64,000 nucleotides of DNA from Rostrohypoxylon terebratum (lineage: Eukaryota; Ascomycota; Sordariomycetes; Xylariales; Hypoxylaceae). Every line of letters starts with the position of its first letter. The first letter of the stretch is position 1. A program made the translations under genes and the position numbers. The stretch lies in the NCBI GenBank assembly GCA_022497145.1, contig MU385859.1:124001-188000 (forward strand), given 5' to 3'. Positions 1 through 12,019 of this stretch are shown here, piece after piece. Under the pieces are notes generated by a model, which searched no databases, was not told the origin of the DNA, and saw nothing but the letters and a program-made list of their open reading frames with translations.

Positions 1-896
1 GGCAAGATTACCGAAATCAAAATTACACCGGGCGAGGGCAACACCAAAGACGCTAGCGTTACATTTGAGAAGGAGACCGCCGCCAAGACAGCGCAGCTCC
101 TGAATAACACGCAGCTCAAGGGATCCCAGATCTCGGTAATCCCCGCCGATGGCAAGTCTGACGATGGCACTCCTCATACTACCAATGCCGACCGTGATAC
201 CGACGAGATCACCCAAGAAGAGAAGCCCAGAAGTCGTATTCTAGCAGAGTACCTTGCTCACGGATACGTCGTTGGCGATGCTGCACTTCAACGCGCGATC
301 GAGCTCGACCACCAGCACGGCGTCACCAACCGCTTCCGCGAAACTCTGATCAACCTCGACAAGAAGTACCACGCCACCGAGAGAGCCAAGGCGACTGACC
401 AGTCGTACGGCATCAGCACCCGAGCCAACAGCCTCTTCAGCGGTCTCAGCTCGTACTTTGAGAAGGCCACGAGCTCTCCCACCGGCAAGAAGCTGGTGAA
501 GTTCTACACCGATGGCCAGCGCCAAGTGCAGGATATCCATGCCGAGGCGCGCCGTCTGGCCGATCTTAAGAAAGAAGAGCACGGAGGCAGCGCGTACAAA
601 GCTTCCGGGCTAGAGAGATTCCTTGGCAAGGAGAAGGAACATGCCGCCCAACCGGCTACTTGTAAGTAATTGTTCTATTTACACATGCCAGACTGAGTGG
701 CTTCAATATCTCTGGTTGCATCATTTGGAAATTATTCCAATGCAGAGAAATTCGCTCATGTTGGATTAAATAACAGAGCAGTCACTGACTATTTTTTTTA
801 GCGTCGGTTCCCGCACCTGGCCCTCAGGCTGGTACAGCGCAATCTACCCCGCTAGCCCCTACTGAGGCTATTCCCGCTACAGCACCTGGAAACTGA
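1..896 (+). CDS. vip1: Vip1-like RRM protein, 3' part
   Basis: The gene is cut by the left edge; the frame is open from base 1. Exon 1 runs 1..661 and exon 2 802..896, joined across a 140-nt intron (GTAAGT donor at 662, TTTAG acceptor ending at 801) that splits a Ser codon; the stop is 894-896. The first ~50 residues are the second half of an RNA recognition motif (GKITEIKI, later DASVTFEKETAAKTA and a LKGSQISV strand). After it comes a charged helical region ending in FYTDGQRQVQDIHAEARRLA and a Pro/Thr/Ala-rich tail. This layout matches fungal proteins annotated as Vip1 (fission yeast), cytoplasmic RRM proteins of poorly known role, sometimes called actin cytoskeleton proteins. The name rests on remembered family resemblance. 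The RNP1-bearing N-terminus is outside the window. Confidence 0.8.
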
Positions 897-1392
897 GAAA
901 TCATAGGGGATGAAAGAGATAATTGGTATGGTGCCGTTACGACTTCATGACTCGGAAATGGATTCTAGGTTATATAGCTTAGTCTTATCAAGCTAATTCA
1001 ATACGATTGTGTTTGACGATATGTCTATTCTCCTGAAATGAATTATTCTGGCTTTAAGGATTGGCTTACCTCCAGGGCTCTCACTTGGAAATCAATTACA
1101 GCGTAGCTGCGTTTCCTAGGTGCCTGCCTTTCAACGCTGTAGAACCCCACAGTCGCTATTATCACTCACTAACGGCAAGTGATCACCCTCTAGGTTCTGT
1201 CTTTACAAGACATAATCACAAGCTTGGATCAGAAGAGACGCTTGGTGATAACAATGGTTTCAATTGAATTTCATTCGTCTAATTGTATGTTGTCTAGCCC
1301 CTCATTATGCTATACTTGGAACTTTTCCCATTAAAAAAGCATTCTGCTGGTGTACATAATTCTTCCTGATCACTCAAAATAATTCCCGCTTC
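897..1392. other. Intergenic, convergent 3' ends
   Basis: This stretch lies between the stop of the RRM gene and the stop of the small minus-strand gene, so it should hold both 3' UTRs. It contains one copy of the word CTCCAGGGCT at 1070-1079. The short open frames here show no family features. Confidence 0.6.
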
Positions 1393-1688
1393 TTAGGACG
1401 ACGATGGCTTCGCAGACTTGGCGAACTTTTGTTCTACTGCGTCCTCAAGAGGTCCCCTGGGGTTGGAGGTTAAGTTCTGTAATCGAACATATGTCAGATA
1501 ATACTGCCGTATATGAAGAATTGGATGATCGGTGGTTAGTGGCTAACCTTAAGTTGATCCTGTAGAGATTCCCGCTTGTTGGGTGTTTCGTCTGTACCTT
1601 GCCCAGAAGCAGGTGTATCCTTAAGCTGAGGGCCGGTCTGGCGCTCAGGGGGAGGTGACTGACGACCTTGGTTTGATGGAGACGACAT
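1393..1688 (-). CDS. Small two-exon protein, 74 aa, function unknown
   Basis: Exon 1 is 1688..1548 (47 codons, starting MSSPSNQGRQSPPPERQ) and exon 2 is 1476..1393 (NLTSNPRGPLEDAVEQKFAK, ending in KPSSS). The 71-nt intron has a GTTAGC donor and a TTACAG acceptor, and the phase is intact. The product is polar, rich in Ser, Pro, Gln and charged residues, with no signal peptide or membrane segment, so it is probably intrinsically disordered and soluble. I have a weak memory of similar short proteins in other Sordariomycetes ending in a block like NPxGPLED, which is why I prefer this spliced model over the unspliced 140-codon frame on the same strand (1445-1867). No function can be assigned. Confidence 0.65.
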
Positions 1689-2712
1689 GGCGAGTGAAAG
1701 TTGTGAATGTTACAAGATTTAGGAATTTTATAGATAGGTATCTTTGGAATGCAATGATTTGCAGTTCTGATTAGGTACTGGATGATGAAGTTTGAGATTT
1801 CGAATAGCTTAGGCCTTCCTAGTAGCAGTGTTTGAGTCGACTTAAATACAACTTTCGGAGCTTTCAATGAGTATGCAAGAGATCGGTAATATCACAAGCA
1901 AATAGTACCAGACCCTATGAGAGTCTAACATGACCAGATACTGAAACGTAGTTTGACATCAGAGCCATCATCTATGCCGTCATCTTCACATATTCCGGTG
2001 TTGAACAGAGAAAATATCCTACGTCATTGGGTGTCCTTATCGATAGTCAATATCCTGGCTGCCTGGCTGCCTGGGGCATCCCGACTCAGTCCCGGAGCTT
2101 TCAAGCCGGAAAGAGTTTAGGTGAGACTCGGGAAGCTTCGAAGTTCGAAGTACTTTGAATGTACCTATGTATCATTTCCAACGCGGCTGCCTGCTGTGTG
2201 CCTGAGGTTGGTAGACTTCAAGCCACAACCCAGAAAATGTCTATCGATAAGGTTGATCTGAGTCCTGACCCCGCAGGTGCATGATCAACGAGGCAGGAGG
2301 CATGAACATGGAAACTCTATTAAACTAAATTTAAAGCACTGTCCAAAATGTGGATCCAGACATCTTTCCGACTTGGCGGGACGTAGCGGCGACCGTCGAC
2401 CGCTCAACGCGACCACTTTCACCAACCATATTCTACGTAAATATTGTTGACCTAAACAAATAGCAACGCCATCCGATTCCGACATTTCATCGCGGTCGTC
2501 ACTTATCCGAAAAAGGCAATGTGATCCCCTTGATCGAGCATAATCACCCCTTCGGCTTTGGTGTTTCTGCTATGTAGGAGCTCGCTTTTATTCAACACGT
2601 TTTGGTTGAAGAGCGACGAACAAACACCGAACCAGAAGCTTTGAGCACGTCAAACCCACAACCCACTTGGCATTGTCGGCTTGTACGCTTGTACAGGTGA
2701 TTTTAATTAAAT
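1689..2712. promoter_or_regulatory. Divergent promoter region
   Basis: About 1 kb separates the start of the small minus-strand gene from the start of the coiled-coil gene, so this stretch must carry both promoters. It holds a short tandem of CTGGCTGC near 2057 and an inverted GAA/TTC cluster at 2132-2150. A 66-codon minus frame at 2285-2485 looks like chance. Confidence 0.5.
2132..2150. promoter_or_regulatory. GAA/TTC palindrome cluster
   Basis: The sequence GAAGCTTCGAAGTTCGAAG contains overlapping AAGCTT, TTCGAA and TTCGAA palindromes. It resembles a compressed heat-shock element (alternating GAA and TTC), but the spacing is not the canonical 2 nt between all units. It lies in the divergent promoter region, about 560 bp upstream of the coiled-coil gene. 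Confidence 0.25.
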
Positions 2713-4075
2713 ATGCCTGACCTCAACTCCGTCCCACCTTCTCCCCATATTCTTGCCGCTTCTCGTCAAACTTCCAACCAGAATGGCCAATCCCAACTCT
2801 CATCCCCTCAAGCGCCCATCTCGCCCTCTCTGAACATCTTACCTTCGAATCAGCACGCTGTCAACCGAACTTCTCTCACTTCTCTTCCTTCACCACCCCT
2901 ATCCGGAATTCCAGCCATGCCTCCGCATTCCGCCCCAGGACAAGACAACACCGGCGTCGGCGCTGGTCCAGGTCCTTTAAGACACCCGCGCCCCCTGACA
3001 GCTGCTGAACTGCACTCGCAGCTAGAGCAGGAGCAAGAACTATTGGTATGGCATTGCAGAAGCGTGTAATGGTGAACATATTTCGTCGTACTAACTAGCA
3101 ATCTAGGTCAATCGTCTAACGCGCGACTTGACTATGCTTCGAGCGGCGCAGAACTCGTCAGTGGCCTCGAATACTTCATCGACGAGCGCATCGACCTCTG
3201 CTGATCAGACCCACCCGTCGTCCTTCACCGACACCCATCTGCTATCTGGCCCTGGATTTCCCCTTCCGACGACTAGCGCTGACCGTCGACACCACCGAAC
3301 CGGCTCGAGTGCTAGTACACGTAGTCTAAACCAGTCCATTGTTGCCTCGCAGGGTTCTACGCCAGCACCCATACCGATCCCCCATCCCGGAAACGCTGCC
3401 TCTGTTCTAGAAGCCGCCAGAAACCCTCGAGGTGCTCCAGGCATGAGCCGACAGAACAGCACCGCTTCCCAGAGAAGCGGCAGCCGAACTCACTCACCGC
3501 ACCCATACCATATTAGCACCAGCCTTGGTTCGTCTTACACGCAGTCTCATGGATTCCCCTACGATTATGGATCGAGTTACTTCCCTCGCGGCTCGGCATC
3601 TTCTAACACTAGTGTCGCAGCTACCCCTGGATCGGAGCTCTCCCCGGGTCTCCTACCGGCGACCCTGCGGTACGAGGAGACGGCGCACTACCGACAAGAG
3701 CTGGATTTAGCTAAGCGAGAGAATGAATCGCTGAAGCGACGCATCAAGGAATTGGAGCGAGCCCTACGTGACCGTCGACAGAGCGATGCCAGCCGTACCA
3801 GCGCCGGAAGAGATCGCAGCGAAAGTGCCAGTACCGCGGCAAGTGCTAACATCAGTGCTAGCGGTGCTGCTAGAGTCGGAGGCGTTATTGGAGCTGGTAC
3901 GACTATAGCTGGAGACCGCAGGTCCGAACGAAGAGCTATTGAGCGAGGTGTCAGCAACCTAAGCATTTCTGGTAGTGTTGGTGCTGGTGTTCCTGAGGAG
4001 GAATTGAAGGTGGGCGAGAGTGCTGCGAGCGCCGGCCTACCACCGGTTGCCGACCAGAGCCAGGATACGAAATAG
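2713..4075 (+). CDS. Ser/Pro-rich coiled-coil protein, 433 aa
   Basis: Exon 1 is 2713..3045 and exon 2 is 3107..4075. The 61-nt intron starts GTATGG, has a CTAAC branch site at 3091 and ends CTAG. The first ~200 residues are low complexity (Ser, Pro, Thr, Asn), with a short charged helix at the exon junction (AELHSQLEQEQELL, then VNRLTRDLTMLRAAQ). A clear coiled coil follows around residues 305-335 (YRQELDLAKRENESLKRRIKELERAL), leading into an Arg/Ser-rich stretch and a Gly/Ala/Ser tail. There are no membrane segments, signal peptide or catalytic motif. Conserved fungal proteins of this type exist but I know no function; a scaffold or regulatory role is only a guess. The ATG chosen is the first in frame. 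Confidence 0.8.
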
Positions 4076-5296
4076 GGTCATGGCCATGGACGTCAAATCT
4101 TGGCCGACGGTTGTGGTGATTGCTGAAGGGGAGATAAAAAAATGATGGCACGAGGCACGGTATTCATGACTATGTGTGTTGGACCGATCAAGAGCCTTGC
4201 CCTTTAGCCCTGATCTGGGAGATTCCCAAAGACTTATTCATTTTCACTAGCTAGGTAGCTAACCAAGTACCTGGCAATCTTACTATCGATGTGCGGTAGA
4301 TTGCTTTGATCAATAGATGCCGTATGCTAGGAGTTGGGGGTTTTTAAATTCTTGACATCATCAGATCATCATTTAAATGTGAATGGGCAATATTTTCTCA
4401 TGTCTTGCTGGGTTTCATCTTGCGCTATCTTGATATGTTCATCGACGTAAACTTTGAAGATTGAAACTGACTTACTGACTTACCAAGTTTAACCTAGAAC
4501 TTGGATATTAGGTAACATATCGGGCAATCCCCCAGATTCAGCAGTTGCAGCTGGGGCTACAGGCGTGTGTTGGGGCCCCTTCTCCTTTAACGACTTGGCT
4601 TCAATCGTGTCATCTCACTAAGAGTTTCGTTTACTCATTGCGCCGAACCTATGCCGCATACAGGGCATCCCCTGTCCTGGCTAGGCGCGGCTCTTAAGCT
4701 CCAGGGCTGGGTTACATAGCTGGTTCCCAGTCATTACCGTGATTTTGGGTCTACATTGTGCAATATCTGCTTGCTGACGTGCCTTAGTTGAATCTTTTCC
4801 TCTTGCAACTATTCAATGCATCATGTTCGAATTTCTAGAAGACGTCAAGGTCTCGAATTCGTATTATCGTCCAAATATTTCATTCAAATGACCCAGAAAT
4901 TGAGCGGGAAATAAGAATAACGACTAGAAAATCCGCGGCTCATCCCGATGGTGTAGACTACTAGGTAGGTAGTCAGTTGTGCCGGCGTCCACCAGCTTGT
5001 CCCGCTACTAGTGAGAAAAGCCTGCATCCAAGCGATCACGCAATTGGGTCCACTCGAAAATTTCGACCTCTGTCTGCTCGACGTCGCGACAACCATGTAC
5101 ATATATAATGCGTGCTTGGAAGTCTGTAAGGCGTGGCGCAATGTCACACCGGAAGGCGACCTTGCGTTTCTTTTGAGTCTCCTGTACTCATAGTGACTCT
5201 ATTCCCACCACTTGGGTGATACGCAACGTTTACCTAGGTTCTAGGTAGTGACAACATAGAGTAACAACGGGAATATTGTCAAGAAAAGAAGGAAAA
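4076..5296. other. Intergenic, promoter of the UNC93-like gene
   Basis: No gene is visible in about 1.2 kb. It contains a CTCCAGGGCT copy (4699-4708) and TAGGTAGG-type words near 4960 and 5234. Short open frames at 4884-5193 lack any protein-like features. Confidence 0.6.
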
Positions 5297-6776
5297 ATGA
5301 CGAATCCAACTTTAGATCCCAGCGAGTCCTCCTCCGGGATCGCTACTCCTGCGACCTCCGCGCCGCTTAAGCACTCAATCTTCCGATCCGTTCCCTTCCA
5401 AATCGCCGTCGCATGCGGTGTCTCATTCACTGCGCCGGGCATGTGGGATGCGCTAGGCGGTCTCGGAGCCGGCGGCGCAGCTGAACCGTATGCCGTATCA
5501 GCGGCCAACGCTTTAGTCTACGGCCTCTTTTCCATCGTCTGTGTCGCGGCAGGCGCAATAAACAACCGCATCGGTCTTCGCTACGGACTCGCTCTCGGCG
5601 CGATCGGATACCCGCTCTACGGCGCGGGACTCTACACCAACAACGTCAACGCGACGACCTGGTTCATGCTCTTCGGCAGCGCTTTGTGCGGTATCTCCGC
5701 GGGTTTCTTTTGGGCCGCTGAGGCTGCGATTATCATCGGTTACCCGAGTCCTAAGGACCGCGCTTTCTATCTTGCTATCTGGCAGAGTGCGAAGGCGGCT
5801 GGTCCCATTGTTGGAGGGGCTATCAACCTTGGTCTCAACGCGAATCGCTCGAGTGCTGGTTCCGTGGGTTCTGCCACGTACATCGTGTTCATCGTGATCA
5901 TGTGCTTGGGTCTACCGATTGCTCTCTGCCTTAGCCCCGCGAGCAAAGTGTGGCGACGGGACGGTACACTCGTGGTAGTGCGCAAGGAAGCCACTTGGCG
6001 TGCTGAGTTCCGGGCGGTCGGTTTACTGTTGGCTTCTCGACGTGTACTGTTACTACTACCCGCGTTCTTCATCAGCTACTTCTACAACGGGTTCGTCAGC
6101 ACGTGGTTGACCAAGTACTTCACCGTTCGCTCGCGCGCCTTTTCGTCCTTCTTCACCAACTTCGCGGGTATCTTCAGCTCTTTCATAATCGCCGCGCTAC
6201 TCGACCGCCAACGCATCCACATCCGAACCCGTGGCCGCATCGCGTTCACCGCTATCGTGACTATACTTATCGGGACCTGGATCTGGGCGATTATTCTGCA
6301 GAAACGGTTCTACGACGCGCCCGAGGCTCCCATATTCGATTGGTTTCAGGGTGGGTTTGGCTCGGCGTATGCGCTGGTGTTTTTCTGGACTTTCGGGGGC
6401 CAGGCTTTTCAGCAGTTTCTCTACTGGCTTGTAGGCCAGTACGCGACGGATCTCTCATCCCTTTCTCATCACACTGGTATTTTGCGAGGAGTTGAGGCGT
6501 TGGGGCAGACAGTGGCCTGGGCGTATGTCTATCTTCTCATTTTCCTTATGTTCTTTGCGTTGTGGTATATGCTGACTCGAATACAGAATGCAATCCGAAG
6601 GTGGCGCCAACCACTTTGTAAGCATAGGGCTTAACTTCGGTATCACGGTCATCTGTATACCGTTCACTTGGATCGTGCTTTCGGAACTTGACCACAGCCA
6701 CGAAGTCAAAGTAACAGAAGCGGAAGTTACGACGGAAAATGCGCCTAGTAAGCAGGACGATGCTGTTGTTGTTTAG
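5297..6776 (+). CDS. UNC93-like multi-pass membrane protein, 471 aa
   Basis: Exon 1 is 5297..6522 and exon 2 is 6587..6776, joined over a 64-nt intron (GTATGT donor, GCTGAC branch, ATACAG acceptor) so that TVAWA continues into MQSEGGANHF. There are 10-12 hydrophobic segments. The first block (PFQIAVACGVSFTAPGMWDALGGLGAGG, then NALVYGLFSIVCVAAG) and the ISAGFFWAAEAAIIIGYP segment are typical of the fungal UNC-93 / DUF895 branch of the MFS fold, and the 471-aa length is usual. UNC93-type proteins in fungi are plasma- or organelle-membrane proteins of unknown substrate. The hydrophilic C-terminal tail is acidic. The ATG used follows an in-frame TTG and is the first plausible start. Confidence 0.85.
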
Positions 6777-8356
6777 TGTTTGGTCGTTTGTACTGGTTAC
6801 CTAGATATGGATGAAGCTTATTAGGGCTAGAAGGATTAAGATATATGCTAGGTATGTATGTGGTAATATACTTGGGAGTTTTAGATGATACCCTGATGGA
6901 TAGACAATGCCAATGTTTCTTCAAGATCGCCTTTACTTTCGGTGTACTTATGACTTGCGCGTCAATGTGGATTGAAAAAAGGCAATTCGTTATTATCCAA
7001 ACGAGTTCCTTTCCAACTGACTATATCTTATAATTGACGAAGATGGCCTATTTAGCACTAGTATTCTTTCGAATATCTCTATATCGCCATACTTCATGTC
7101 TCTATCCAATGGCTGAAGAGGGTTTCTCTTCCAGTAGCTGTGGGATGGGGTATTTAAAACAGGAGTTATTTTACAATACCTGCATCAACAATGATTACAT
7201 CGGCTCGACTGATATTCGTTATAACCCGTAGACAGTTCATAGGTCAGTCTAGAGTTCATATCTGAAGCTCGGTGTCGATGTCCGATCTGCGGCGTGGTGC
7301 CGCATTTCCATACCGCTGATGCATACCTACTAAGTTAGGTAACTCTTTGGATCCCTCAATATCCTTATCATTCAACTCCAGGGCTCACAGCTTGGTAATG
7401 CATGAATTGGGCAATGCGTTCTATATTTCGACCCTGGTGTGCTTTATGCTAAGTTAGCGAATGATGATTCGAGCCGCGAACAGTCCGCCGGCGAGAGTGT
7501 CACACCCGAGAATTCAGGCCATCTCCTACGCCGTCTGACAAACTGACAGATTCAATTAACAGTAGCCTTTCTTGATCGAGGCTTCGTGATTCGCGCCTTT
7601 TCTATTCGCATTTATGCCCGAGCTCCGAGGGTTATCGTATCATGCGATTGTGGCGGGAAAGAATATGAACTCTTTAAAACGAGAGGTTCCGGGATTGTTG
7701 ACAAAAATTAGGTACCTGGCCCCCAGACTAGAGCGCGGCGCTAGGGCCGAACGCCGCTGTATTATCCCGCCCCCCACTACCTCCAGCTAGTACGAATTAA
7801 ACCGGAACTTGTCCCAGGCGCGTTAGCTCTTAACCGTAGCGATGATAGCTGCTGGCTAGCCCTAGATTCAATGTTCACTTTCTTTCATAGGGGAATTAGC
7901 TTGGAACGAACCACTCATTCTACTAGGTTGAACTAATATGTACACCACTGTAGCGGCGCCAGAGGACGTGCTGGACAAAGAATACCTCGATAGACAGAAA
8001 TCCCAGAGGCAGAGCTATTCGTTCACAATGCAATGGATATTATTCCAACCTCACAGCCTCATTAATCTCTCTCCCCTATCGATAGCGTCCACATCCGCGT
8101 CATTCGGCATTTGGCATTTGGGCGATGACCGGCGGAGACCCACGGAACCTAAGATTCTATCTAGGATTCTAGGTACGAGTCAGCACGAAGGAGCAACATC
8201 TTTTTCGGCATGATTATCGGTTGACACAGGTTTTGCTCATACATGATATAAGTACGTTACCTGGTTTCGCGTCATTACCTACTTGATGTGTAGGTATATC
8301 GCCTGTCTATATCGCATGTTGAAAGCAAATAATTACTTCTGTATCATGAGTAGAGG
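6777..8356. other. Intergenic, no gene seen
   Basis: About 1.6 kb between two same-strand transporter genes. It has a CTCCAGGGCT copy at 7376-7385, a GC-rich patch near 7725-7780 and several TACCTA/TAGGTA words. Short open frames (for example 91 codons at 7938) have no recognisable content. Confidence 0.6.
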
Positions 8357-9971
8357 ATGATGAGCAGCGAAACTGCCCCGAAAGAACACCGCCAAGAGTT
8401 TGTGCGTGCCCTCGAGCGATTTACCTGGACGCCACCACGGGTAAAATGGAATCCGGACGCGAATCACGATCTTACTTGGACAATGAATATTCTATTCGGT
8501 CTGGTAAGTCGTACTTATGTTGTCAAGTTTCTGCTATTATGGTAACTCCGTGCAACGCGTTGCTGATCCTATTCAGAGTGCCGCTTTCAGCGTCGCAAAT
8601 CTATACTATAGCCATCCTATTTTGAATATCCTCGCGGATGAATTCGATGTGTCAGATCAACGTTCCTCTTTGGTGCCGACACTTACCCAGGCTGGGTACG
8701 CTGTCGGGCTTCTGCTTATTGTCCCGGTTGGAGATATCGTCCGACGGCGGCCGATGATCCTCAGTCTGATATTCATGACGGCCTTTGTAGTGAGTATAAA
8801 CCCATAATTGAAAAGGAAAAGCTCCGTTGACCTCTTATAGTGGCTTGGATGCACTTTGACTCAATCTTTCTCTGCCTTTCTAGGATTATCATTCGTGGTT
8901 GGCCTCTTGACTGTAACTCCACAGCTCATGTTTCCGCTCGCGGTTCAATATGCACCCCAGCGACATCGGTCGACCATGATTGCCATAGTCATGTCGGGTC
9001 TCGTCTTTGGTGTGCTGGTAGCTCGTCTTCTTAGCGGTATAGTCACTCAGTTCACATCGTGGAGAAATGTTTATTGGATATCATTTGGCCTTCAAGTGCT
9101 CATCTGGATCCTACTCTTCTTTACGATGCCTGATTATCCTATCTTGAACCCTGGAATATCCTACCCAAGAATTATTCTCAAGATTTTCACCCTTCCGTTC
9201 CTCAAACCCGAACTCACCCAGAACGCGCTCATAGCTTTCCTAACGATGGGCATGTTTACTTCTTTCTGGACAACCTCGACATTTCAGCTTGCCGACGTCT
9301 TCCATCTTTCTACCTTAGCTATTGGTCTTTTCGCACTCATCGGAATCTCGCCGGTATTTCTGAACCCAGTCATCTCCAGGTTTATAATAGCACCTCTACA
9401 TCCTCATGGCTCTCTGATTATCGCACACCTGATAACCATCGCCGCTATTTGCATAGGCACATTCGTGGGGACTTTCTCTATAGCGGGCCTCGTTATCTGG
9501 GCATTCTTTGGGGATCTGGGGATGAACGCGATCATCGTATCCAACCGTGTTGCCATAGCGCACGTCGACCCTAAGGCCCAGAACGCCGTCAACTCTGTCT
9601 ACATGGTTCATACCTTCTGTGGCCAGCTCTTTGGCACTGCTGTTGGTAATGCGCTATATGCGAAAGGAGGCTGGACATACTCTGGGGCATTTAACATAGC
9701 TCAGCTAATAGCAGGGTTGCTGGTTCTTATGATGAGAGGACCGCATGAGAAACATTGGCTAGGCTGGCGAGGCGGGTGGGATCTGAGGAAACCGAAGGAA
9801 GAAAAGGTCCAGACTACTATATCGCAAGCTGATGTTGAGGCGAACGCCGAAAGAACGAGCACGGATGCGATTACCGAAGCACCTACTGAAATACTAAACG
9901 AGGATGAATCGCCACGAGAGAAAGTTGGATGTCACGAAGAAAAAGGCCGTGGGCTTGAAAGCAATGAATAA
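8357..9971 (+). CDS. MFS transporter, 496 aa
   Basis: There are three exons: 8357..8503, 8577..8789 and 8841..9971. The introns are 73 and 51 nt with GTAAGT and GTGAGT donors and CAG/TAG acceptors, and all phases are 0. The soluble N-terminus (about 45 residues) is followed by SAAFSVANLYYSHPILNILA and the loop 2-3 motif VGDIVRRRPMILS, matching MFS motif A (GxLxDRxGRRxxL-like). About 12 hydrophobic segments follow, then a charged C-terminal tail of about 70 residues. The sequence resembles the bacterial-like drug/H+ antiporter (YnfM/arabinose-efflux) branch of MFS proteins found in fungi. The substrate is unknown; efflux of a small organic compound is the usual guess. No biosynthetic gene is adjacent. 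Confidence 0.85.
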
Positions 9972-10762
9972 TATTCATGGGCAAGCATTGAAAGAAGACT
10001 CTAGATTATCTAGTTTCCACAAGGATATATGCTATCTATTCCCAAGCCGCAGGCTGCCCAGATTACTACTGCGGTTTTTGCTAGGACATGCCGCTTTCAC
10101 TACTTGAAAAATATACCTCATGAAAAACTACCTAGTAAACAGAATAAGTCTTGTGCGGAAGTAGCAAAAGATAGTTGATGAGAGCATCTGATGAGATTAA
10201 GGTGTTTGGTTACCAGTGTGATTTTTAATCAGTATCAGTGCCCGTCTAAGCCCGAGACTTTCTAAAGCATCAGGGGCTACTAGTTCCAGTGAATTTAAGT
10301 TCTCCAGTGAATGGTAACCTACTAGCAGGATACGATATATTTCATTATCGCGTTGTTTGACACTAGAGCGTAGAATAGGTGCGCAACAACTACCTACCTA
10401 GTCCTATGTTTCATACGCACTCTTAATTCGCGAGATTTCCTATGTAGCTATTTCCGATGTGAACGTTTCAGCCACTCAGATCCAACGGGTCAAACCCTAT
10501 AGCTCCTTTACGCAAGCCAAACTGAGCTGTATTATCATGATCCCTTGTTTACTTATGATATTTACACCCGACCCTAAACTTACACAATGCCTAGTAGAAT
10601 AGAGGAATCGGAGATGACTCTCTATTCGAGGTGATATATACCTATTCTCCCCCAGCATACTCTTCCTTGACCCTACATTAACAAGTACACATAATTGACC
10701 TGTTCCATCCATATAAATTGCTGCCAGTCAACGCGAAATTTATAGCTTCATACGTTCGAACG
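9972..10762. other. Intergenic, no gene seen
   Basis: This AT-rich stretch holds the 3' region of the MFS gene and the promoter of the Cys-rich protein gene. CCTACCTA occurs near 10391. Nothing else is recognised. Confidence 0.55.
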
Positions 10763-12019
10763 ATGGAGGTACGTAAACCAAAACCCTTATCATTTCTCTA
10801 GTTATTTCAACGTCTTAACCCGTTCATCGTAGTCGGACGGTATCGTATATAACCTTCGACTATATTCAATCAGGACTGCATTTGCCCACCTACTGAGCCG
10901 TATACGCTAACTATAAACTAACAGTTGCAAGCCGAGGCGCGTCTGCCACCACGCACCGAGTATTTCAATACTGTTTACCGCTGGCCTTTTGAACAAAACA
11001 TGCCGCCTCTGCGCCAATCGACAGATACCAATTCCAGCTTTAGTCCTCGAAGTTTCGCGGGTAAAACATCTGCTAGGGAAAAGAAGATCGTAGCCGTGTT
11101 TTCAAATCCCCGTCGCCCACTCCCTGAACCGTCGAGTTCGCGCGTGCCCCAAGGATGCAATAAACCATGTCAGGATAGCCAGTCAAAGGACCACTGTTGC
11201 TCTCGGCCACGAAAACAGTTATCTGCCAAGACTCTCAGAGAGAGGGCCAGGGGAGATGCATTACTTAAAGACGGTATAGGAGAGAAAGCACGATTTCCTT
11301 GTACGCACTGCACCAAGAACCCCAATGGGTGCCGGGTACCATCAAGAAGCCACGTTAAGGAGTATAACTCTCTCAAATGCGCCAAATGCATCTCACAAAA
11401 ATTGAGTTGCAGTTTTAACATCGACAACCCGGGTATTCAATACCCGCGGGAAGTGTTATTGGGTATCAAGCAGAATGAGAGGAACAAGAGGGCGGCTAGG
11501 GAGAAGGCAAAGAAGACCAATTGCACGAAGAAGGAGGCACGCCGTAGGGAGCGTGGGGGAAGCAATACATCGCCATCTTCGACTAGCGCATCACCGTCGT
11601 CGTCTTCCCCCCCTCTTCCTCCACCTCCTCCACCTCCACAGCCTCCTACTCTTCCATCCGCCCCTGTTATCTCTCCTCCAGCCCTACCTCCTCCTTCTAG
11701 TCACCCATCCTCTGCCAATACTTCTTCTTCTTCTTCTCTTACTTCTGCCACTACTTCTACCAATCTTTCTTCCACTCCTACTGGCTCCTCTTCTCCTCCT
11801 TCTTTCATGGTGACTATCAGTATGGTTTCCCCTATAACTGTTCTTTCTTATACTTATGCTCACTCCAATGTTCTTCCATCCAGAAACTCTGGACCAGCCC
11901 GAATCACCTCTGCTCCAAGATGGAGGGAGCCACGTCGACAAAAAAACTTGGGACGTCTACCACCCAAAGACTGGAGGCGCCAGCTACGAAAGAAGGGAGA
12001 AGTGATCAGGAAGAACTAG
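10763..12019 (+). CDS. Cys-rich, Ser/Pro-rich basic protein, 366 aa
   Basis: The long frame from 10925 has no ATG at its 5' end, but an ATGGAG followed by a GTACGT donor sits at 10763-10768, and an ACTAACAG acceptor ends at 10924. I therefore model a two-codon first exon, a 156-nt intron and a main exon 10925..12019. The middle (about residues 120-165) has two cysteine clusters: CTHC with a third Cys seven residues on, then YNSLKCAKCISQKLSC. These could bind zinc and look like the degenerate Cys-rich modules of many uncharacterised fungal proteins. A very basic stretch follows (RNKRAAREKAKKT), then about 90 residues of Ser/Pro/Thr low complexity, then a basic C-terminus. Nuclear location is plausible. 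The long Pro/Ser run could tempt gene finders into other frames. Confidence 0.6.

Noticed and set aside
241..582. 113-codon minus-strand frame
   Set aside because: It lies antisense within the RRM gene exon and has no family features.
1445..1867. 140-codon minus-strand frame
   Set aside because: Overlaps the better spliced 74-codon model and reads through its intron; composition is not protein-like.
7460..7485. Another B-box-like word (GATTCGAGCC)
   Set aside because: No A-box or stems upstream; random match.
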